A DNA stretch of 64,000 nucleotides. Origin: JAMQKA01 sp031569985 (GTDB lineage: Bacteria > Bacteroidota > Rhodothermia > Balneolales > Balneolaceae). The translations under genes and the position numbers were made by a program. The DNA is taken from assembly GCF_031569985.1 (NCBI RefSeq), contig NZ_JAMQKA010000001.1, positions 62,001-126,000 of the forward strand, given 5' to 3'. Each line of letters opens with the position of its first letter. The stretch's first letter is position 1. This document shows positions 53,880 to 60,562 of this stretch, piece by piece. The notes below the pieces were generated by a model that did no database searches, was not told the origin of the DNA, and saw only the letters and a program-made list of their open reading frames with translations.

Positions 53880-54089
53880 ATTGTCGTGGAAGTGGCGCAG
53901 CACGGGCACGCGGATCCCTGGGCGTAATCTTCTGGGTGGGGATGTCGCCGGCCACCTCGTGCAGCCGCAGTCCGGGCGAAACGTTGATGTTCACCTGGTG
54001 CCGATCGGAATCGAAGCGATCCTCCTCCCCGTCAAACACCCACTGATGGACGGCTGATATTGACCAGTGGCGTTACCACGGAGTTGCAC
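53880..54089 (-). pseudogene. HU/DUF4469-type protein, internal fragment (debris copy 3)
   Basis: On the minus strand: NSVVTPLVNIS, then (after a one-base shift) PSISGVFDGEEDRFDSDRHQ and VNINVSPGLRLHEVAGDIPT, ending near PRDPRARA. Same region as debris copy 1 but more diverged. It begins directly against the transposase remnant at one side and the small membrane gene at the other. Confidence 0.75.
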
Positions 54090-54094
54090 TGATT

Positions 54095-54238
54095 TTAGAA
54101 TAAATTACCAAGAAATTCTTCAATAGTGTCCCAATTTGAAAACACTAAATAGAACAATATAAATGAGATGAAAAATACAACGGCTTTCTTAGGACCATCA
54201 AAAAAAAGAAAAAACGCATCTTTATTTGTTTCTTGCAT
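54095..54238 (-). CDS. 47-residue single-helix membrane peptide
   Basis: From ATG 54238: N-terminus MQETNKDAFFLFFDGPKK, then one membrane helix (AVVFFISFILFYLVF) and a short acidic tail (NWDTIEEFLGNLF). Located 52 bases after the HTH regulator gene on the same strand and in the peptide-export operon order. It could be an accessory or immunity peptide; no family recognised. Not long enough for ordinary gene calls. Confidence 0.55.
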   Translation of the reverse strand: MQETNKDAFFLFFDGPKKAVVFFISFILFYLVFSNWDTIEEFLGNLF

Positions 54239-54290
54239 TAATTGGTATTAGTTCTATTGGCCATATGTCTCAATTATAACGAATCACTCT

Positions 54291-54599
54291 TCACTGAAGA
54301 AATAAATACAGTGACTCAATTTTTTCTATTTGTCCCCCGGCAAACTGTTTTTCTTCAGAATTAGTCAGTTCTTCAAAGCCTACAATAATTTTACCCTGCT
54401 CTTCATAAACATAACTTTGCTTATAATGATCGTAGGTAATAGGACAGTCAAATTCTTCCTTTAGCTCCCGTAAAAACTTATATAGCCAGCGCTCAGAGAT
54501 GTCTAGCCGGTCCGCGAGCTCCTCTGGTGGCCCGGTGCTCTTTCGACGTATCAAGGCGTCTAGTCGTCGGATCCTGGATAAATACTTACGTAATGACAT
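54291..54599 (-). CDS. small HTH regulator of the peptide locus
   Basis: 102 residues. An HTH_11-like winged helix: YLSRIRRLDALIRRKSTGPP, EELADRLDISERWLYKFLRE. A C-terminal tail (EEQGKIIVGFEELTNSEEKQ) is of unknown role. It starts 12 bases after the PCAT stop, so it is co-transcribed with the exporter, and a dead duplicate stands just before the peptide genes. Its likely job is control of the peptide genes. It lacks a sensor domain. Confidence 0.75.
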   Translation of the reverse strand: MSLRKYLSRIRRLDALIRRKSTGPPEELADRLDISERWLYKFLRELKEEFDCPITYDHYKQSYVYEEQGKIIVGFEELTNSEEKQFAGGQIEKIESLYLFLQ

Positions 54600-54611
54600 G
54601 GTATAATGAGT

Positions 54612-56813
54612 TTAAGTTGAGATATTTAATTCAGAAAGTGATTTCCCATTCAGAATAGGAAACTGTTTTTGCCAAAGATTATAGTATGCGTCTTCTCTCT
54701 TCATTAATTCTTTGTGGTCACCCTGTTCAACAACCTTACCTTCATCCAATACACAAATTTTGTCGGCTTTGAAGACTGTAGTTAATCGGTGTGCGATGAG
54801 TATAATTGTCTTTCCCTGGTTAGTGAGCAGATCTATCATACGTTGTACGTATTGCTCAGATGATGAGTCCAATGAAGATGTGGCTTCGTCAAGGATCAGG
54901 ATCTCTGGTTCCTTATACAATGCCCGTGCAATGGCAATCCGCTGTTTCTGTCCCCCCGATAGACTGGCCCCGTTTTCACCCAGGTAAGTCTCAAAACCAT
55001 TCGGCAGGTTTTCAATAAACCCCATGATGCCCAGCTGCTTACAGATAGCAATAATCTTCTCCATGTCTGGTTCAAACTTGCCGACGGCAATATTGTCTAT
55101 AACAGTACCGGCAAAGAGATCGATCTCTTGTGGGACTACAGATATCGTATCTCGCAGACTTCGATTCGTTACATACTCCAGGTTGATATCACCAATCAAC
55201 ACACGGCCCTCATCAAGCGGATAAAGTTTTTGCAAGATATTAATGATTGTTGTTTTACCGGATCCACTTTCTCCCACAAAAGCCGTTACTTTCCCCTTGG
55301 GAATAGTAATATCAAAATCTTCAAACACCGTAACTCGAGATCCATAGCGAAATTTAACATCCTCAAAACGTATATCTCCAATTAATTCGGGAGTCAATTC
55401 TACTTGATCACCTTCCCTTTCCTTTTCAAGATCCATAATTTCAAAAAGGCGATCCGCTGCAATCAACGCATCCTGGATTGTTTTATTCATACCGATCAGC
55501 TTGCTAGCAGGACCAGTAAAATAGCCAATGACGGCATAGAACGACATTAATTCTCCGGTGGTAATTACATTATCCATAACGTAGGCAGCCCCAAGCCAAA
55601 GTAGAAGGATGGTGAAGAGCCTGGAGGTGAATTCTGAAGCGTTACTGGAAAAAACAGAATTCAACCCCGACCGGTAAATTGAATTAAGCAACTTCACAAA
55701 ACGACTTTCGGTTTTAATATTGGCATAATCCTCCAGTCCAAACTGTTTAATTGTGGTTACCGAATTAAGTGATTCCACGAGTTGTGATTCAAGGTCCGCA
55801 GCATTTTCCATCACCTTGCGTTGCGTCTTCTTGTTGATCTTGTTAGTTATAAAATAGACAAGAGCGTATGCAGGAATAATAGCCAGCATCACCAACCCAA
55901 GCTTCCAGAAATAGGTAAACATCAGGCAAAAAGAGAATAGTACGACAAAAATATTTACCGCCAGGTTGATAGAGACATCATTGATAAATGTTCGAATTTT
56001 TACGGCATCATTGATACGGGATATAATTTCTCCCACCCGCATGGTGTCAAAAAAACGTTGAGGGAGCCTCAACAGATGTTTGTAATAGCCAAGGATAAGA
56101 CGTGCATCAATTAGCTGACCGGTTTTAAGTGTGAAAACGGTCTTTGTTGCCCCGATAAAGACCTGAAGCAGGAGCAGTACCCCCATCCCGATCCCAAGTA
56201 GATTGAGGAGATTATCGTTACTGTCTGGAATCACATGGTCCAAAATAAGCTGAACGAAAATGGCCGTTGAGAGCCCAATTATAGTAAACATCGCGGCCCC
56301 AAATAATGCCTGTAGTAGTACTTCTTTGTGTGGTTTGAGCAAGTACCAAAGGCGACTCAATATGGAGACTTTCTCATTCCCTGGTTTGAAATCTTCTTCA
56401 GGCATCAGAAGGACCAAAACACCCGTCCATTGCTCTTTAAAATCCTGGTGACCAATTTTGTGAAGTTCCCCATCCATTGGATCCATGACAAGGATATGTG
56501 AATCCGTTGCTTCATAAATAACTACATAGTGATGTAAGGCTTCTTTGACTACAACATGTGCAACGGCCGGAGTTGGTATTTCAAATAGACTTCCAAATTC
56601 TCCCTTGACCCCTTTTGCCGTGAACCCCAACTCTTCCGCAGCTTCTATCATGCCTAACACATTCGTTCCTTTCTTGTCAGTTGAGGCATATTGCCGAATA
56701 CGCGCAATAGGTAACTGCAAATCATAATGAGCCGCTATGGAAGCTAAACATGCTGCTCCACAATCTGTTATGTCATGCTGCTTGATGCCTATCTTGCGCT
56801 CTTTAAACCACAT
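54612..56813 (-). CDS. C39-peptidase ABC exporter (PCAT) for double-glycine peptides
   Basis: 733 residues, full PCAT length. Residues 1-130 a C39 protease: IKQHDITDCGAACLASI with catalytic Cys18, HHYVVIY with His95 and DPMDG with Asp111. Residues about 160-450 six membrane helices. About 480-720 the ATPase: Walker A GESGSGKTT (about 512), signature LSGGQKQRIAIARAL and ILDEATSSLD. It would cleave leaders after GG and push the mature peptide across the inner membrane. All three peptide genes, the HlyD gene upstream and the regulators fit this role. The HTH gene follows 12 bases after its stop. Confidence 0.95.
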   Translation of the reverse strand: MWFKERKIGIKQHDITDCGAACLASIAAHYDLQLPIARIRQYASTDKKGTNVLGMIEAAEELGFTAKGVKGEFGSLFEIPTPAVAHVVVKEALHHYVVIYEATDSHILVMDPMDGELHKIGHQDFKEQWTGVLVLLMPEEDFKPGNEKVSILSRLWYLLKPHKEVLLQALFGAAMFTIIGLSTAIFVQLILDHVIPDSNDNLLNLLGIGMGVLLLLQVFIGATKTVFTLKTGQLIDARLILGYYKHLLRLPQRFFDTMRVGEIISRINDAVKIRTFINDVSINLAVNIFVVLFSFCLMFTYFWKLGLVMLAIIPAYALVYFITNKINKKTQRKVMENAADLESQLVESLNSVTTIKQFGLEDYANIKTESRFVKLLNSIYRSGLNSVFSSNASEFTSRLFTILLLWLGAAYVMDNVITTGELMSFYAVIGYFTGPASKLIGMNKTIQDALIAADRLFEIMDLEKEREGDQVELTPELIGDIRFEDVKFRYGSRVTVFEDFDITIPKGKVTAFVGESGSGKTTIINILQKLYPLDEGRVLIGDINLEYVTNRSLRDTISVVPQEIDLFAGTVIDNIAVGKFEPDMEKIIAICKQLGIMGFIENLPNGFETYLGENGASLSGGQKQRIAIARALYKEPEILILDEATSSLDSSSEQYVQRMIDLLTNQGKTIILIAHRLTTVFKADKICVLDEGKVVEQGDHKELMKREDAYYNLWQKQFPILNGKSLSELNIST

Positions 56814-56900
56814 CGTACTACTTTTAAAGTTTGATTTCTCATGATGAGCATATGCAGGACTTCACTATGTCCTAAATATTTATCAGATATTATCCTTGAT

Positions 56901-58100
56901 TCACAAGGAAGCTTGTTGCTTCTCCTCTGTCTGTCCCTTTTGATTCCAATTTGGATTTAGCCAGTCATTAACATTTTCATACAACAACTGAAAGAGACTC
57001 CGACGCGTAACGGTAAACCTGGCTTGCATTGTCATTCCTTTTTTCAGGCTTCCCCGATATCCACTCTCCAACTCCAGATATGTTTTATCAAGCCTGCTTT
57101 TAACAATAAATACTGATTGGTTATTTAATACTGTTACGTCGTTCGAAATTTCGCTTATCTCTCCAGTAATGATGCCCCATTGATTAAAATCATAGGCTGA
57201 TATTTGAAAGCGTGCCTCCATCCCTTCTTTAAGTAACCCAATATCCTTTGGCTTCACATAACATTCTGCAATCAATCCTGTATCTGGTGATATTTCAGCC
57301 AATACTTGATTTGGTGAAACAAAACTACCTTCATAAATGCCCTGCATATTCTGTATAGTCCCCGAAATGGGCGCTTTTATGAGATGTTGGCTTTGCTCTT
57401 TTTTGAGTTGCTCAGCTTCTGATTGTAATTGTTGTAGTTCATCTTGGTATTTAATTTGATCTGCCTGCCATTCATTACGCTGTCTTTCAATCAGTAACTG
57501 CAAATCATTACGGGCTGACTGCAGATTAAAACTGATCTGTTCAAATTTTGCCTCACTGAGAACTTTGCGTTGATACAACTTTTTATCCCGATTAAACTTT
57601 TCCCTGATGTTATTTATCTCCTGAAAAGCGTCTCGTACCTGTTGTGTAAATTGTAAAAATGAATGGTTGTATTTCGGTGTTAGAAGATTATACGATTTAT
57701 ATACTTTGGTGGAATCAAAATCACTTAATTGAGATAAATCATTTAAATACTTTTTTACTTTAATCTGCCTTCGCCTATTAAAAAGCAATTTTTCTTCGAT
57801 CAGGGGAGCAGCAATTTCGGCAAGCTTATCTCCCTTCCCTACCGAGTCATCTTCACCGATATAAAGGTTTCTTATCTTCCCCGACACCAAAGACGTTAAC
57901 TTGTTTCGTTCTGTTATAGGTTTGATAACCCCTTGACTTCTGACACTCACATCTACATATATCAGCGGTAATGAGGATAAAGCGGCAAGGATAAAGAGTA
58001 CGGTAGAACTGTATATAATTTTAGTCTTGACAGAGTGTTTCTTGAAATTAGCTTCAGCTGAATTTTTTACGATTTCATCTGGAAAAAGTTGCCTATCCAT
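56901..58100 (-). CDS. HlyD-family membrane-fusion protein
   Basis: 399 residues. One N-terminal membrane helix (about 25-48, IIYSSTVLFILAALSSLPLI), a lipoyl-like half (GVIKPITERNKLTSLVSGKI), a long coiled coil (about 130-240, rich in Q, E and K), then the second lipoyl half with IKAPISGTIQNMQGIYEGS and a beta-barrel ending. It would link the PCAT exporter to the outer membrane; no TolC-like gene is in the window, so an outer-membrane partner must be elsewhere. 87 bases separate it from PCAT on the same strand. Confidence 0.92.
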   Translation of the reverse strand: MDRQLFPDEIVKNSAEANFKKHSVKTKIIYSSTVLFILAALSSLPLIYVDVSVRSQGVIKPITERNKLTSLVSGKIRNLYIGEDDSVGKGDKLAEIAAPLIEEKLLFNRRRQIKVKKYLNDLSQLSDFDSTKVYKSYNLLTPKYNHSFLQFTQQVRDAFQEINNIREKFNRDKKLYQRKVLSEAKFEQISFNLQSARNDLQLLIERQRNEWQADQIKYQDELQQLQSEAEQLKKEQSQHLIKAPISGTIQNMQGIYEGSFVSPNQVLAEISPDTGLIAECYVKPKDIGLLKEGMEARFQISAYDFNQWGIITGEISEISNDVTVLNNQSVFIVKSRLDKTYLELESGYRGSLKKGMTMQARFTVTRRSLFQLLYENVNDWLNPNWNQKGQTEEKQQASL

Positions 58101-58125
58101 CGTCTATAATCAACTCTTAATTTTT

Positions 58126-58185
58126 TTATGAAATGTTCTTATCTAAATCAAAACTTTGTATCCCACTCATATGAATAGTTTTCAT
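58126..58185 (-). CDS. possible 19-residue small ORF before the HlyD gene
   Basis: ATG 58185 to TAA 58126 encodes MKTIHMSGIQSFDLDKNIS, with GAAAGAGAGTG upstream and ending 25 bases before the HlyD start. It could be a leader or tiny peptide; may well be chance. Confidence 0.2.
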   Translation of the reverse strand: MKTIHMSGIQSFDLDKNIS

Positions 58186-58330
58186 AAAAGACACTCTCTT
58201 TCAAGATTTTAATAAGGCCACCACTTTTGAAGCGTTTCCTTCTCTCAGGTAAATTTTATTAAGTGACCATTTTTTTTTCAGCATTTACAAGCAAAATAGA
58301 AGGTGTGTTAATGTAAATAGCTAGCTTTAG

Positions 58331-59011
58331 TTATTTTAAATTTAGCTTCTGGAAAAGTTGATGGTTTTGATAGAGAGAGAGTAGAGTTAAAATTGCATCC
58401 CTCTTGTTGTAGCAAAATTTATTAAGTCGAAAAATCCCATCTAGTTTTAGTTTCCTCATTACATTTTTCCGATGGTTATAAATAGTATGAATACTCCGAT
58501 TCCAAATTTCAGCGATCTCTTTTGCTTTTCTACCCTCCATGACTTCTTTCATAATCTTCAACTCTGTTTTTGTCAGATACTTTGCCAATCCGTGTTGAAG
58601 CAGTTGTTCTTGTTGAAGAATTCTAGATTTACAGATAAACTTTAAAATGCTTGGACTCAATGAATATTCATTGCCATTCAAGCCCTTTATAGTCTTCAAA
58701 AACCCTTTTACTTCTTCATTTCTACAAATATAGCCTGCCTGATTTTCTAACAATTCAAAAAACAGATACATCTGTTTCAAATATCCTATTACTGCTATAC
58801 TCTCGTAGGTTTTACAAATATTTTTTATTTCGCTTTTATCCAAAACCGCCAAATAATTAGCATCTAAGAGCAGAACCAGTTCATTACTACCTTCCCCCCT
58901 TTGTAAAAAAGCTGTTTTGCTTATTACGTTTACTTGAAACCCCATATTTCTTAGAAATAATGATAAGCTTGCACCCTCAATTTTACTGTGATGAATAAGA
59001 TGAATCTGCAT
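58331..59011 (-). CDS. LuxR-type response-regulator-like transcription factor
   Basis: 226 residues. N-terminal 110 residues resemble a receiver-like or sensor region but lack an obvious phospho-acceptor pattern (ELVLLLDANYLAVLDKSEIK). Residues about 150-215 are a LuxR/GerE helix-turn-helix (LTKTELKIMKEVMEGRKAKE, IAEIWNRSIHTIYNHRKNVM). It is divergent in spacing from the exporter genes (230 bases upstream of HlyD, same strand) and is the likely activator of the peptide-export locus. Confidence 0.82.
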   Translation of the reverse strand: MQIHLIHHSKIEGASLSLFLRNMGFQVNVISKTAFLQRGEGSNELVLLLDANYLAVLDKSEIKNICKTYESIAVIGYLKQMYLFFELLENQAGYICRNEEVKGFLKTIKGLNGNEYSLSPSILKFICKSRILQQEQLLQHGLAKYLTKTELKIMKEVMEGRKAKEIAEIWNRSIHTIYNHRKNVMRKLKLDGIFRLNKFCYNKRDAILTLLSLYQNHQLFQKLNLK

Positions 59012-59452
59012 CTCTTCTCTTTTTTTAATAGCTAATTTTAATTGGGATAGCTTCTCTTTTAAAAGCCAACGTTAATAGTTAAGAGAAATGGCATCCCCGG
59101 AGTGTTACAAATTTTTCTAAACCTGGAAATGACTGCCTAAGTCATAAATCACAAGGATTCTTAAATTTTGAATTGTTACTGTTGAATTAAGAATTGTTCA
59201 ACATTAGGAATAAGAAATAGCACCCTGGAAAACCGAAGCATTTCTGTTCGACAAGGTACTGGCTAAAAATTCACTCAACACTTTACCATAGGCTAGAATT
59301 TGAATCATGCCTGTAACCTTACAACCCGTACTTTCGGACCTTCGACCTTAGACCTTCTGACTTTCGACTCAGCCAAAAGTAGCAAACTCGGAAATATCAA
59401 TTAGGATTCTTATCCTTTTACTCAATTACCTTGATCAATAAGAAAAAAATCT
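59012..59452. other. intergenic stretch with dispersed repeats
   Basis: Contains a unit related to 51070-51125 (about 59228-59275) and the GACCTTCTGACTTTCGACTC repeat at 59337-59372. No gene recognised. Confidence 0.45.
59337..59372. repeat. short dispersed repeat, reverse copy of 26155-26190
   Basis: GACCTTCGACCTTAGACCTT then CTGACTTTCGACTC is the reverse complement of the unit at 26155-26190 over about 27 bases. Confidence 0.6.
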
Positions 59453-59908
59453 ATGGCAGAAGACAACAACAAAAAGAAGATTGTACACGGCTACCTACCT
59501 GACGAAGAAACCTATACTGTTACCTTGAACGCGGGGAAGCACGAGCTGATGGGCGACGAACCGGAATCAGTGAAGGGCGGCAAGGACAAAGGCCCCGATC
59601 CCTACGACTACCTGCTGATGGCGCTGGGGTCGTGCACCCTCATGACGGTGAAGATGTATGCCCGGCACAAGGAGTGGCCGGTGGAGGATCTATATGTGGA
59701 GCTCCGCCATAACAAGCGCCACGACGAGGACTGCGAAAACTGCGACGATCCCAAAAGCCGAATCGACTTTATTGAGAAAGAGCTTATCGTGGAGGGCGAC
59801 CTTAGCCAGGAGCAGATCGACCGGTTGTTGGAGATCTCCAACCGCTGCCCGGTGAACCGCACGCTGCTCGGGGATATCAATATTGAGGGGTCTATCACGC
59901 ATAAGTAG
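59453..59908 (+). CDS. OsmC/Ohr-family protein
   Basis: 151 residues. DPYDYLLMALGSCTLMTVKM carries the first redox cysteine and SNRCPVNRTLLGD the second, the pair used for thiol peroxidase activity in OsmC/Ohr. KIVHGYLPDEETYTVTLNAG begins the family fold. It would reduce organic hydroperoxides or similar in the cytoplasm. Single gene; it lies just outside the peptide island. Confidence 0.93.
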   Translation: MAEDNNKKKIVHGYLPDEETYTVTLNAGKHELMGDEPESVKGGKDKGPDPYDYLLMALGSCTLMTVKMYARHKEWPVEDLYVELRHNKRHDEDCENCDDPKSRIDFIEKELIVEGDLSQEQIDRLLEISNRCPVNRTLLGDINIEGSITHK

Positions 59909-59956
59909 CCGTATTGAAGCCAACAGGCTACAATTAAGGAGCCTGTTTCCTCTATA

Positions 59957-60130
59957 ATTCATTTTTTTAGTGATAAAAAAACGAATCAAAAAAATCACCG
60001 CCTGTAGTAAATTGTCGCTGCGTTCACTCCACTCCGCTAAAACCATTTAAACTCAATCCGCTGAAAAACGCGGATCTCAGACAAAAATGGTTTCTTAACG
60101 CTGCGGCTCCGTTCTCTTTTCCAGCGAAAT
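59957..60130. repeat. structured dispersed repeat of about 190 bp, copy 2
   Basis: Starts ATTCATTTTTTTAGTGATAA...ACGAAT, then GCTAAAACCATTTAAACTCA, CGCGGATCTCAGACAAAAAT and GGTTTCTTAACGC, matching the copy at 50681-50870. Confidence 0.75.
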
Positions 60131-60562
60131 TTACGTTAGGGCGGAGGGAAGGGAATGTTGAATGATAAATTATGAATGTTGAATTCAGGGGGACCAATAT
60201 TCAACATACAACCTTCAACCTTCAACTTTCAACCTTGGACGTTGGACCTTACGACCTTTAATCAACAGTTCAGCACCTCAACAATTTTTCACCCGTTGTG
60301 AGAGAATTACACCCCCGAGCCTGGACTTTTTCTCTCATGAAGTCGTTGATGATATCCTGGTTTATGAACAACGCTTTTGTTCCTTACGAGATCCCGCATC
60401 GCAGTGCGGGATGACTGAGAAATGATTGATCCGTTGCGAGGGAGTTGGCGTGCTAGAAAACCATCACTAGCGCGGTAATTCATTCCCGCGCAAATAGTGG
60501 CAACAGATTACTTTCACCAGCAGCCTATCCAATCCAATCGGTGCAAATCTGTGGCCGGAAAT
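60131..60562. other. intergenic stretch with short repeats
   Basis: Includes the TTCAACC array at 60195-60262 and a hairpin-like GATCCCGCATCGCAGTGCGGG at about 60390. No gene recognised. Confidence 0.45.
60195..60262. repeat. degenerate TTCAACC-type heptamer array
   Basis: ATTCAACATACAACCTTCAA then CCTTCAACTTTCAACCTTGG and ACGTTGGACCTTACGACCTT: repeated 7-base units drifting from TTCAACC to TTGGACC. A short simple-sequence tract outside coding regions. Confidence 0.65.

Noticed and set aside
54612..58100. classical type I secretion of an RTX toxin
   Set aside because: The ABC protein has an intact catalytic C39 domain and no RTX protein lies nearby; tiny GG-leader genes are present instead.
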